Source: Channa striata | Lineage: Eukaryota; Chordata; Actinopteri; Anabantiformes; Channidae | Direction: 5' to 3' | NCBI GenBank assembly: GCA_033026295.1 | Contig: CM065181.1 | Location: forward strand, 6,233,001-6,297,000 | Length of the DNA stretch: 64,000 bases | Part shown: piece by piece, positions 1 to 11,787 of the stretch | How the letters are laid out: each line of letters starts with the position of its first letter | How positions within the stretch are numbered: the stretch's first letter is position 1 | Translations under genes and position numbers: made by a program | Notes under the pieces: model-generated | Seen by the model: only the letters and a program-made list of their open reading frames with translations | Told to the model about the DNA's origin: nothing | Databases searched by the model: none

Positions 1-276
1 ATGGTTGGCTACAGTATGTCCCTGTACGGTGAGCACAGCTCAAAAGGGTCAAAGTTCAACAAAGATATGGAGGAGGTTCGTCTCTTACCAAACCCCAACA
101 AGATGTTGAGATTATTGAGCCAATATTGGATGAATTGCCATAGCAATTACCGTGAAGACCTCTCAAATACAAGTTTGACAGCATCCGTTCTTTATGAGAC
201 ATTAGCGAACCATTTGACAAAGTACTGTGGGATCCAGGAGACATGGGAAAGCCTACAACCAAAGAGAAGGGGTTGA
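1..276 (+). other. Unrecognised open frame at window edge (91 codons)
   Basis: An ATG at the first base opens a frame of 91 codons ending in TGA. I recognise no domain, signal peptide or transmembrane segment in its translation. The frame may continue upstream of the window, so the apparent ATG need not be a real start. A 91-codon frame is long enough to note but can arise by chance in 64 kb. It could be a terminal exon, a decayed transposon fragment or noise. No splice acceptor can be assessed because the upstream sequence is missing. Confidence 0.15.
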
Positions 277-2260
277 AGTTTAAAAATAATTTAACTTTGT
301 GGATGAAATTTGCCTTGTTAAAGAAGTAGAGCAGGGTCATGCCACTACACTCATAATCATCATTATATTAGAATGTTAAGTAAAATACTGGAGAAGCAGC
401 AGATTGCTTATACACACAAAATCTGCCCATGACAAAGCTACGTGTGAGTTTGGGAGCCGCAGCTCCACCTCCACCACTCAATGCCACAATGGCGAAGTGG
501 CAGACGGTTGCTTCCAGTGCGTCTTCACATTCACGGACCCTATAAAGAAATATAAAAAAAATTGTAAACCCATTTCAATCAGTTCCACCTTCTGCTGAAA
601 TTTTCAGTATGTCTAGTTCTTTTGTTTGTGGCTGAATATTAACTGCTCCCTGTGGTTAGGGCCACAAGATCACGTCCAGTATAAATCTAAATACAAATGA
701 TTTTCAAATAAACCAATAACTACCTATTATGTTGAATAAAACTAAAGTCAGACATAAGTTCTGTTATCATTCACAATGGTTAAGAACATTTTTCTATTGA
801 TAAAATACTATTTTTTCCGTAATGACCACACCCAAAGAGGTAACCAATGGTAACAGCAGGTTGCCATATAACCATAACTTCACCCTCTCAGATGAGTGGG
901 CAGACTGATGAAACACGAGCAGACGCCCCCTCACCTTGGTGAGCAGATCGGTACCACAGCGGGACAGACTGATGTCCAACACCCCCTGGGGAGGTGTTTG
1001 TGTATGTATGTGCATGTGTGTGTTCACTCAGAAGCAAGACAGACTGGCAGCTTTCAGTCCCCTGCAGAGAAAGGGAGAGCGAAGGAAAAGATGGAGGGGC
1101 TGAAACTGTGCAGTAGAACAGGAGACACCTAAGAAGAAGGAGAGAGATGGACGATGGGACAACGATGCTGATAGATGATGGAGATGGGAGGACAAACCCG
1201 GCGATAAAACAGAGGCTGAGATAGAAAAAGAAGCAATACAATTAAGGCAGGAGGGGAGAGAACGATGAAAGAAAGATAAAAGACGAGCTTTACTGTAGGG
1301 AAAAAAGAATGAAGAAAAAAACAGGGGGGGAGGGGGAAGTGAAAGGGAGGTGTAATAGTGTGGATGGAAAGATGAGGGGGTTTAGTCACTGAAGAAGAAG
1401 ACGACGCCCACTCATCTGTGCTTTTGTCTGAGTTAGAACATCACTGCTAAAAAAAAAACTCTTTGTTGAATTATGAATCCAGACACCAGGCAGGCGCACA
1501 CAACGCAAGCTTACCCACATTTCAGTGCCAATGTGAATCACTGATGATTTGAATTACACAAATCACACAAAGATGCAGCAGATGCAGGAAGTGGGTCTTT
1601 AAATGAAGCACAAACACACAGAGGGAGTTTTTGAGCAACGACGTATTTGTTCCTTTGGTCACACTGGAGGGTTTCGGCTTTGTGATGAAGCAGAGATACG
1701 TATCTAGACAGACACACACACACGAGCACACACTCCTCCACGTCTGACCTACAAAAGCCACTGAGGACCCTTATGGTGATATCACACATACGCCTTGGGT
1801 CGAGATAGCCTCTGTGGCCAAATGTTAGTTTTCATGAGTCCTGTGTTTGTTCTTCTGTTCTGACCTTCTGTGCTCGTGTTTGTCTTTTCCTCCACATGTT
1901 ATTGTTGACTCTGAGATATATTATCACAGTAATATAACTGTCCTGTCGCCACAGTTACACTCTTAGAGCCTTGTTATCACCATCATGGTGTCTTCATAAC
2001 CTCACAGCCCATTTATAACATGTATTTAAGCCTTGGTGAGGTCAAATGCGACGCTGTGCCATATCTAAGTCAAAATATCCGTGTTATTGTGCAACTCTGG
2101 CTTTTTATGTGAATGTGTGTGTGACTAATGTTGTTTTTTTGATTGGCAGCGATTAACAAGCAAAACAAGCACGGCATCTGTGATCGTATTGTTCCTGAAG
2201 CCAACCACCTCCTACCACACTGGCAGGAGTCCCTCCACTGTAGCTTGTAATGAGGAAGCA
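277..2260. other. Gene-free stretch with purine-rich block
   Basis: No coding exon is recognised. The most distinctive part is a strongly purine-biased plus strand at about 1070-1390, rich in GGA, GAA and G runs, including G runs at 1324-1350. Short CA runs occur around 1713-1725. The remainder is AT-rich unique-looking sequence. Confidence 0.5.
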
Positions 2261-2269
2261 CCAGAGCAA

Positions 2270-2273
2270 TTAT

Positions 2274-2305
<32 letters not shown>

Positions 2306-2520
2306 ACAGCTTTACATGTGAACACACTCACTGACATAATACAATCCCTAGCCCCTTCCCCTAAATTAAACCTCATTCTAACCCTGACCCTAAAACTCAG
2401 TCTTGACACTCAAAAAGCCCTTGAGTTGTGTGGACCAGCCAAAATGTCATCACACCAACAAAATGTCCTCACAACAATGGTACTATAACAAAACGTGTCC
2501 ACACAAGCCTATAATTCACA
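2270..2520. repeat. CA microsatellite with flanking teleost interspersed repeat
   Basis: A (CA)n run at about 2273-2299 is followed by a CTAACCCTGACCCTAAAACT-type stretch and then GACCAGCCAAAATGTC and AAATGTCCTCACAACAATGG segments. This combination of an AC run, degenerate CCCTAA units and 'gtcctcac' units is a pattern I know from many fish loci. I cannot name the family. The CCCTAA-like units are degenerate and interstitial, so this is not a telomere. Confidence 0.5.
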
Positions 2521-3137
2521 CTAGTTCACACTCTGGCACATCGACGTTCACCTATTGACCTTCTGATTATTTATGGACAGTGTGAAAATCTACTTGCTTT
2601 GGATGTTGTCATGATATTAAATGACTGTTGTGTGTTGTTATCAGCACCATAGAAATGGGTCAGTAGATACCTGTTTCACATGCCAGCAGGTTCAGTTAGT
2701 CATTATGAAGTGATATAATGCCGTGCAATGACAGTTGCTTTAGGAACAAAATGTCTTGGTCATAGGTAGGTTAGGGTCAGACTAACAGTGTGGGATGGGT
2801 TATTCCTTCATCCATCCTGACTGACTCCCTTCAGTGACTTTTTAAAGGTCATCAAACTACACTTCGGAATGTTTGAAATGGCTGGAAAAGCTGTGATGGT
2901 GTCTAATTGGGTTGTGATTTGCATCTACAAAATTCACAATAAAATTGCATCTGCAAAAATTCACAAAATCTCTAATAAAAGAGCATCTCATAATGAATAT
3001 GGCTTATTCATATAATTTTGCCAGGTTAGCTACTAGTTCGACCAGAGTAAAGTATTGGATCAATATAAAGATGTAACGTCAGTTTTATTCTTCAGAGTTG
3101 CATGTTCAACACCATGTTGGGAACTTTAACTTCGAAC

Positions 3138-3161
3138 TGTTATCTGAACAGTCAGATAACA
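3138..3161. other. Short perfect hairpin (10-bp stem, 4-nt loop)
   Basis: TGTTATCTGA and TCAGATAACA are exact inverted copies separated by ACAG. The hairpin lies just upstream of a SINE fragment. No function is apparent and chance occurrence is possible. Confidence 0.45.
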
Positions 3162-3169
3162 ATTAGCGC

Positions 3170-3325
3170 TCACATTCGCATCCACGGACAATATAGAGTC
3201 ACCAATTACCTAATGTGGGTGGGAGGAAACCCACGTAAGCACATGGAGAACATGCAAACTCCATTCAGAAAGGCTGCAGCCAGACTTGAAACCAGGAGCT
3301 TCTAGCTGTGAGCAGCTGGGGTCGC
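3170..3325 (-). repeat. Fragment of tRNA-derived SINE, AFC-type
   Basis: The text reads as the reverse complement of the central part of an African-cichlid-type SINE. It runs from a GACAATATAGAGTCACCAAT segment, through GGGAGGAAACCCACG and GAGAACATGCAAACTCCAT, to a degenerate tRNA-like B-box region (TTGAAACCAGGAGCTTCTAG). The 3' body and the tRNA 5' end are missing or too diverged to see. The assignment rests on remembered consensus. Confidence 0.7.
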
Positions 3326-3500
3326 TACAGCCGAATGTGTTCCACACATTGATTTGGCATAAGTATTTACACCGGATGCCCTTCCTGCTGCAACCCTCCC
3401 AGTATTATCAGGGCTCAGGATCAGCACCAAGGTGGGGAGGGATTCAGTCCTACAGCCTTCTATATCCTAACCTTTTTCAATTAGCTACCAGGTCCCATTC
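3326..3500. repeat. Teleost interspersed repeat containing CCGGATGCCCTTCCTG
   Basis: Directly after the SINE fragment is a segment with ACACCGGATGCCCTTCCTGC followed by TGCAACCCTCCCAGTATTAT. This is a highly recurrent motif in fish intergenic DNA. I cannot assign it to a named family. Its abutment with the SINE suggests nested or composite insertion. Confidence 0.5.
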
Positions 3501-6262
3501 CGGTGAGCAGCTACGAGTTAAAAAATAAATACTAAAAAAGTTATGTTTAATGTAACTGGATTTATATTGTGGGAAGCACTGCAAGATGATATATTTTCCC
3601 AGATAATAGTGATGAAGAACTGCACTAGGTTTGATTGTTAAAAATTCATCAACGTGCCCTCCAAGATTATGCCTATGTTGGTATTTTGTCATACAACCCA
3701 CAGAACTCTTGTGTTGGCAGGTGTTTTGGCAGCATGCAGCAGAATGATAGTTTCTCTCAGTTTCTGGCCAAAACAGCAGATAGTTCCCCAAGATTTCTTA
3801 CTGCAATGCCTCACAAATTCTGGAATAAATCTGTGCAAAAGCAGTTTGGTTGTGGTTGGGCACAAAGACATTAGTGCTGGATTAGGGTGAGTTACCAAAA
3901 GCATAATTATATGTTTCTTCAATTGACTTATTTGTCACGTGATTCGCACCCTGTAAGTTACTTGTTACAACATAGCCACAGTTGTTTTCCACTGGACTTA
4001 CTCGCCTATGGGAATGTCCCCGGCTTTGTTAACAGTTGGTGGCTCTGTTATGCACGTATGTATCACTCCACAATAATATATATGAAAGTCATTTTTTTCT
4101 TGCTTGTACAAATTACTTATCTAATCAGATTTACCAAAAGGACAGTCTCAAATGAATTTTGCAAACATCAAGACTTTCATAATCACATGTATGAGTTTCA
4201 ACTTGGGATTTTGTGACAACTGATAGGTGTGTAACAAAGCATTGAATAGAAAAACATCACACGCATTGAACATTTTCAGAGATTAAAATCAAATGTGTTC
4301 AAAGTCTCTTTTCTTGTGTGGCCAAAAACTAAATCCTGTACTGCAGCATTCTCATCATCTAGCACATTTTTGCTCTAATGTAACACATCCTTGTATATTT
4401 TTATGAAACAGCAGGATTTCCATGTTTGCTGCCATAATTACTATAATACACAGAAGAAGGGTCATGCTGTGCCGTACATTACCATTACTTTTCTATGCTA
4501 AAATTACTTATGCAATAATTTCTATGCTTTCTACCTGTGCTGCTGAGTCATTTGTAGCACCAACTTCGTGCTGTAGTAAAATGATGAGAAAATTCATGTG
4601 CTGACAGGTGAAGAGTGGTGTGTATTAAAAAATATGTTTTTAACCGTTTTTAGATATAGGACATGTAATATTCTTACCTTTATCAATCTGTTAAATCCAC
4701 ATATTCCTTTCATTCAGACAGAGGCCACTTTTGTGTCAATGTTCCTCACGGCTTAAATACCTCGACATACATTCGACCATGACTGAGAGAGTCACAGTAA
4801 GTAAAAGTACAGAATTGCAATTGTGGTCTAGGACACATTTTTCACATCCTACTCAGTTTAGGGATCTCTTCAAAACAACTGTTATTCAATGGCCTGAGCT
4901 TCTGAATAAGTTCAGGGATCAGGTCACAGCTTTTAAAGTGTCACGTCTTTGACTGGGCTGTGATAAGTCAGGTTCAAATTTGTGCTGCGTTGAAAGTGAC
5001 ACATAAATGCTGCTAGAGTCTGACCTGGTGAAAAGCCCTCACAGACTTTTGTGCAAAAGTGAGCAGGGTGGTCGTTCGTACATGAAACCGACAGGTCAGA
5101 TGTCGTTAGAGTAATGGCGAGAAGAGCATGTCTGACAGGGACTAAACTTACAGCCAGATGATGTTTATTTTTTGATGGAAGGTTTTATTTTGTACATTTT
5201 ATTTGTTTTTACTTGTGTTTTATTTGTGTTTATTGCATAACCTATAAATAACCCTTAGCTTCCCAATGAATAAAGTAATACAGCATATGTCTCAAAAATA
5301 ATGTTTAAATATGTGTTGTAAACATTCTGTTTGGTTATCTGAAGACTGAATCATGTCAACTGGACTTTTTTCTTCTTGATTAGAGAACCGAGAAGAAAGA
5401 AGGTTTAACTGTTGGCACAAAATGAATCCTTTGTTAAAGTACATCAAAATTGTATTCTGTTTAAAAAACCTCAGCCTGCATAGTGGCTGAAAAACATGCC
5501 CAAATTATCGACTGATGTCCACAAATACTGTTCAATTGTCACAGCCCCTTGGCAAATTTAAAGGGCAACCTCACCAATTATCAACTGACAAACTTAGTTT
5601 AGTGTATAAATGTAAATTAATTCTTTTAAACTTCTAGCAGACTTCCCAGTAATAAAATATTCCTCCTGCTTTTAGTTAAGACCATAATTACAAACTCCAT
5701 TGTAATGGCAAAGAGATGGCACAAGCTGAACTGAAGGTTCCTCCAAGTGATGTCATCTGGAGGCGTGTTTCAGATAGAAGTAGCGAGATATTTTAATATA
5801 GTTGGGGAGGAAGATCAGTGGCATTTATTTACATCTACTACCCAAACCAGAACCAAAATTCAAAATCAGTGAAGACATCCTTTAACTCATGCTGCAAATG
5901 TATTAGATTTGACAAAGAAGTATATGTCCCCATCATTAGAAAATTATATAATACCAAAATGTGACACAAATTGCTGCTTTCTGGTTCCCAGAAATAAAAA
6001 CATTTTGTACCATTTTTTCACCACAGAAAATCAAATAAAATTTCTCATTTTCAGAAAACATTTGAAGAAGACCTGGATCTCATCGACTGTTGAATTATTA
6101 GCCATCAGCTGGGTATAATTTCCTCTAAAAGCCACACACACCTACACCTACAGGTCACCAGGCATGGACGGCCTAACACTGTACACAGAGAACCTTTGAC
6201 GCTAGTTAATGATCTTATCTAACAGAATCCGAGACTGAGAGGGGGGAGAGGCAGTTCAGACC

Positions 6263-6264
<2 letters not shown>
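3501..6264. other. Gene-free stretch
   Basis: Several overlapping open frames occur on both strands between about 3480 and 3920. None has a recognisable domain, and frames open on both strands suggest low stop density rather than coding. The rest is AT-rich, with no repeat or RNA gene that I can identify. Confidence 0.45.

Positions 6265-6326
<62 letters not shown>
6265..6326. repeat. (TG)31 microsatellite
   Basis: An uninterrupted TG dinucleotide run of 62 bp, the longest pure dinucleotide tract in the window. It is likely polymorphic. Confidence 0.98.
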
Positions 6327-6327
<1 letters not shown>

Positions 6328-9300
6328 CAGGAACACAGGGTTGAGTCTGCTTAGATTACTCTGATCAATAATGCAGAGAGAGAGGGAGAGAACGCGAGCA
6401 CCATCTTTGATTCAGATGACTCACATGGATAAAAAGGACAGAAAAAGAGGAGAGATCAAAGGTGACGGGACTGAAGAGACGTAGAGACGGTGACAATGAG
6501 TCACTGAAATGCAAACAAAATGGAAAAAACGTCACTAATGAATTAATGCTATCACTTTGTAAACTCCCCACTACTCCCGAATGCTAAATGTCCTTCCTTC
6601 CTCTTCTTCCAGGATTATTTTCATATATTCTTTTGACCTAAGGGCCTAGAGTCCATTACGGCGGTTGGTTACGCTGTGTGGTTAGATTGGGGCATATAAA
6701 ATATACACAATAAAGGAGCCTGACACATCCTTGAATTACTGGCAAAGCGTTGCTCTCTGGCCTGAAGGAATGAATCATTTGAAAAATTCAAACTTGCTCC
6801 CCTGCTATTTAATTTAGAGGACACAAGGTACAGAATGATTTGCAGCCAGCAGACCTTCATTCTGCAGCTCACACTGTTGATTTTTCATGCCTTGAAACAG
6901 ACTTACTCAATCCTGCTTGTTTTCCAACTGTCCCAGCTCTTCCCGCTCCTGGTTACCTGGATCAGGTGCGTTTAGTCAATCACACTGCAGTGCAATCGGC
7001 AGGGAAAGCTGGGAAACGAGCAGGACAGCAGCTCTCGGGGAGCTGGAATGAGTATCACTGCTTTAAAGTAATATTACATCCAGTAAAAAGTAGTTTTCAT
7101 GTACTTTGGGAATCAGATGACCCACCGTCTTGATGCCATGTTCATGTGTGCTCCCAGTTATAACATCAGGTAGGGACACTGGCTTTCAAATGCTAAAGCA
7201 TCTGGGATTTTTCTAGCAACGTTTTATCGCAAATTTGTTCTGTAGCTACAGCTCTACAGGGTTACAACATAATAGCGTTTTTTTTTTCTCTGCTTTCTAT
7301 CACTTCACTTTGCTTTATTCACCATCACTAAAATCACTAAATGCAGGAGGAGACACGTCAGTGCCAAAGAAAAGGTATGAAAGGTTTATAGACGACTTTC
7401 TGACTTGGAAACCTTGAAATATGTTTAAAAATTTCAGTCCATTGTGAGGAGCCACTGTATGCCTCTGATAGGACCACGGCTTCTGTTTTCTATGAACGGC
7501 AGGACTAGGCTCAAATAATAGTTCTTGGGCTGTGAAAGCCTTGAAATACCAGTACACTGTCATCCCACAGCAACAGATAATGACGCCTACGGTGGCATCA
7601 AATATTGACGTTTGTTATGTCCCTTTGTGTCTCTTACGGGTTTTCCAGATACCCTTTCACCACTGGGTGCACGGGTGACATGGTCTGTTATAGTTGTGCA
7701 GCAGTGGTGATGTTGAGTTAAAATTTCACACACACACAACTGTGTTTGGTTTAGCCACCAAAAGTTCAGGGTAAGGTTAAGTTGAACAATAAAATACATC
7801 CAGTCAAAATGTTGAATAAAGTGAAAACCTCACACAAGAATTTTTTTCATAAATATATGTGAATCTATAATAATTAAAGGCCACATTGTCTCTCACTGGT
7901 GTCAAACTGTGGTCTCCTGTCTAAGAATTCTGTGTCCTGCTACTTTTGGCTTTATATACTGTACTCATTATTGCTGTAGGCATCAAATATTATTGCCCTG
8001 GGGTTTCCGCTGTAGTGGGCTGACAGCCTGTGTGTAGGAAATGTGGCAATTTTTTACTTTTTAGGAACCAGAAGATGCTGGAAATCCACATGCAGATGTT
8101 CACATTTAATACACAAATGCATGTAGTATTCAATACATAAAGTGAGTTTATGACATGGCAAAAGTTCATTATAGGAAGCAGTGGTGCCGTCTGGTGGATT
8201 GTGATGTGTAGATTTTGTCCACACTGTCAAACCATGTCTATGGTTTTGTCAAATATGACCTAAACATACACAGAAAGGATTCAGTGAAACACACAGTGAG
8301 ATGACAAGGGTAAAGAAAATCAAAGTCGAAGTGTGTCACGGGAGCACTGAGCTCTGTCCAGCCTGCCAGGCTTGTAGTGGACAGACTTTTTCAAAAACCC
8401 AAAACACTTTGTTAGTCACCCTTCTCTTCTTACTCCTGCCTATCACCCTGACCCAGATATAGTAGCTAAAGGAGCATGGGGGTGGGAGGAAGCCTGCATC
8501 CACACGAAAGGAACAGGAATAACTCTGGGGTTGTGTACATAATCAGACTGAGTGAGAATTTCATTTCATCAGCTGCTGCACTGACACTGTTCTGCTTTTA
8601 CTGAAGCTGTTTCATCCGCGGTACATTTCACACTGCACCGCGTGAACATACCGTACGTCCAAGTGTGTCATTTTCTTACAATAAAACCTGCTTTGATGTT
8701 CTAATAAGACGCTGACTAGTCAAGGCTCCTTTCTAGGTGGAGAACATGCAGATGTTAGAAAGCAGCTCAGTCACACCTGAAACCGGCTCTGTGTCATTTA
8801 TCACAGTCAGTTTCATGTGAGAGAGCAAATGGAAGGGAAAAGACAGAGCGAAGGAGAGAGCCTTGGGTTAGGCATGCAGATTTACTGCAACTCTGCAAAC
8901 ACATCCACTGATTTCAGTGATTCAATTTAAAAAAAGAAATCCAGTTCATTAAGTTGCTTTAAATGCTGGTTTGATGGACCCTTAAGTCCATAAAACATAT
9001 TCCTTCTCAGCTGTGCTTGTCAGCGCTGCAGGGCCGGTGGAGTCTCTTCAAACGACAAGAAATGGCAGAACACAGAAGTAAGTGGGAACCATGTCCTCAG
9101 TAAATTCCTTCCTATTCCCCTTCTTTCTGCTTTTCCTGTCCTGGTTTCACGCTGCTGGCTCCTGTGTTGTTCACAAACACAGTTAGAGGGGTTTAAACAG
9201 CCAGGCGTGAGATTAGGTTCATGGGGATGATTACTGCACGCCCTTGTTTTCCTCATTCTCCTGTTCTCGCTTGGACCCGTGGTGTCAGGGGTCACTGGTA

Positions 9301-10040
9301 GCCCACAGGGGTATCATGACACCTTATTACTCTTCTCCCCCGGCCGGTCACCTTGTTGCATTGTCATGGCAACAGCGAGACAGAAAGCTTATCTTGATGC
9401 TAAGGAAATTGCACCTAAGCACCGAAGCCCAGGGTGTAGCCTGTGTGCATCTTTGTGTGTCCGTGCGTGTGCGAGTACACACGTGGCATATGGTACGCGC
9501 TGCATGGGGAGGTTGTGGGCAGAGACGAGAGGAGAGTTCCTCCCATGCTGGGTTATGTTCATACACTCCCACAGTGATGGAGGTTTCCCAAACAATGGGG
9601 ATGAGGCAAAGGTGCAGAAGGCAAAGAGGCAAAGACCTAGTGTGTAAAAAAAAAAGCATTTTCATAGCAGAAAACCTTACCAGATGGCAGAATACGTTCT
9701 TCTTCCATTCCCCTTACACTTGGCCAGAAGATTTCAACATCATCTGTTACTATGCGATATTTTTTCATTAAGCTTGCGCTGCACGAAAGAAGAATTTTTA
9801 CACCCACGTCGACTATAATTATCATCTGTGCTATTTTAGATCATATCACTTGCACTATTTAAACCAATTAACAGTATCCACTCAGGTCGTTGACTTGAGG
9901 TCTTTCCCCACACACAAGAAGTGACAAATTAGAGCAAAGTTCACATGTAATTAGCTGTCAGCAAGCTTCTTCCATTACTGGCTGGACTCCCCAAAACACT
10001 TTAAATCTCATTACACGCTATAGCAAACTTGCATTTGCTC
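6327..10040. other. Gene-free stretch
   Basis: No exon or RNA gene is recognised. A 175-codon frame at 9244-9771 (+) has competing frames on the other strand across the same bases and encodes no recognisable domain, so it is not called as a gene. A short GT-rich region lies near 9450-9485. Confidence 0.45.
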
Positions 10041-10045
10041 TGCCA

Positions 10046-10140
10046 TGTCATAGCGTGGCGATCTCTGGTTCGAATCCACCTGCCAGCTGTGGCACTTTGC
10101 GTGCTCTACACACGCATGCTCACTGCAGGGTTCTACACCA
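10046..10140 (+). repeat. Possible tRNA-like SINE head fragment
   Basis: CTCTGGTTCGAATCCACCTG contains a perfect tRNA B-box-like core (GGTTCGAATCC) in a context resembling the head of an AFC-type SINE. The A-box side and the SINE body are not recognisable, and no cloverleaf can be drawn, so this is not a tRNA gene. Confidence 0.35.
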
Positions 10141-10270
10141 AGTGATTATGGTGATATGTATGTATGTATAGTGATTATAATGTGATTCAGTCAAGACCAC
10201 TGGCCTAGTTGGTCCTGACTGGAGCCAGTCTGGTTCAGTCAGTGCTGACAGTCAGGAGATAAAAACATTA

Positions 10271-10530
10271 AGTTCAGCTCAGTTTAACTTTATTTATAGA
10301 GCGACAAATCACAACAAAAATCATGAGGGACTTTCATAATTACAGTCAAGGCTCCTGTCTCCCCAGCAAGCACCGGAGGTGATAGTGGAGAAGGAAAAAC
10401 ACCCTTTAACGTGAGAAACCTCCAGCAAAACCAGGATCTGGGTGGGCGGCCATCTGTCTTGACCAGTTGGGTGTGTGGAAAATAGAGAGACAAAAAAACA
10501 AAAAAAACAACAGGAAGCGAAATCAAAACA
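10271..10530. repeat. Teleost interspersed repeat ('CTTTATTTATAGAGCG' type)
   Basis: The segment begins with AGTTCAGCTCAGTTTAACTT followed by TATTTATAGAGCGACAAATC. It continues through GGAGAAGGAAAAACACCCTT, GTGAGAAACCTCCAGCAAAA, a CCAGGATCTGGGTGGGCGGC segment and CCATCTGTCTTGACCAGTTG. This order of motifs is familiar from a very abundant fish repeat that starts 'ATTTTATTTATATAGCGCC'. The copy is diverged. Its class is not certain. Confidence 0.65.
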
Positions 10531-11610
10531 CTGTTTGTTGGATCATTAACTGTAAAAGACCGGGGGATAGCTGCAGAAAGATGGAGAAGCACAACTATGC
10601 GAGAAAGAAGACACTAAGATAATGGTGACCTGAGCAGAGGAGAAGCCAGGAGCAGACCTCAGTACATCTGGCAGAGGTGTCTGTCTCCACCTCTATAAGC
10701 CTTATCAAAAATGGAGAGAAGCTAATAATTGAGAATAATGATTTTATTTTCTCTCATTGCAGGGTTTTTTTGGATTACCTTGAGGTTTTTTTGAGAGTTA
10801 CTGGGACATCCTATATGTGCGGTGTGTAAACGTTCTTTTTTAATGGGTTTAATAGTCGCAAGCGAGACGAGTGGTGAATGACATCACAACCTAGTACAAC
10901 AACCACAGCTTTACCCTGAACTTAGCCTTGTTATTGTGTTTGTGGTGCTTTTAATGTCATATCCCCATCTTGGCTGTATATTTCATATTTCCCAATCCTC
11001 CATAGAATATTGCCATTTTGTGTAGTTGTTTTGTTCTTTTTGTACTGCTGTTAAAAAGTAACAAATCCTGGTTCCCCCCATGTTTGTTTTTGACACAAGA
11101 ACCCTAAAAAAGTTCTCCTGTTTTGGGAAATTTGCAGATGTCTCTATTTCAAGGACATCCATTAGCTATGATGTGTGTTAGCACAGTTTACTCAGTTACA
11201 GGTGTGTGCAGCTGCCAAACTATCAGAAATCTGTGATAGTTGGTAAAAAAGTCTGTGTGTGAGCCACCCAATCTGAAAGTTTTGACTAGTCTTCAACTTT
11301 AATGAAATGAGAAGACACTGAGGGTTGACAAAGCCGGTGTCATATTCAACTTCTTCTCAGGTTTATTCTCGATTAGAAGTAGCTATAAAGCACCTTTAGT
11401 GAGCGAGAGCAGTGTGAAAATGGTAGGTTTGACTGACGGTTTTTATATCCACAGTCCTTGGTCTTCTTCTTGCCCTTCTCTCAGGCAGGCACAGAACATA
11501 CCGAGGGTGTTAGTTGGCTGTTGGCTGCAGTCATTGAGGCCATTGAGTTTCGGTCTGACAAGTGCAACTAAGCCGTCATTGCCACTAGTTCTTTGATGTC
11601 AGCTTGGCGT
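10531..11610. other. Gene-free stretch
   Basis: The first ~150 bp may be a degraded extension of the preceding repeat. Nothing else is recognisable. Confidence 0.4.
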
Positions 11611-11787
11611 GTCACTGACGACTCCGAACTGCCCACAGGTGTGAGTGTGAGCATGTCTGGTTGTCTGTTTCTGTACGGAGACAGGCTGGTGACCTGTTCA
11701 GGGTGTACCCTGCCTCCCGCCCAGTGACGGCTGGGATTAGCTCCAGCACCCCGACGACCCTTTTCAAGATAGCAGTATGGATAACGC
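11611..11787 (+). repeat. AFC-type SINE, 3' half
   Basis: Successive matches to the remembered SINE body are GACTCCGAACTGCCCACAGG, TGTGAGTGTGAGCATG, GGAGACAGGCTGGTGACCTG, TTCAGGGTGTACCCTGCCTC, a GACGGCTGGGATTAGCTCCA segment and the terminal CAAGATAGCAGTATGGATAA. The tRNA-derived head is absent, which is usual for 5'-truncated retroposed copies. Confidence 0.8.

Noticed and set aside
2340..2400. CCCTAA-like units as telomeric sequence
   Set aside because: Units are degenerate, few and embedded in a dispersed repeat.
9244..9771. 175-codon plus-strand frame
   Set aside because: No domain recognised; other frames are open on both strands over the same bases, and part reads through a GT-rich stretch.
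10046..10140. Possible functional tRNA gene
   Set aside because: Only a B-box-like core is present; no acceptor stem, anticodon arm or terminator T-run.
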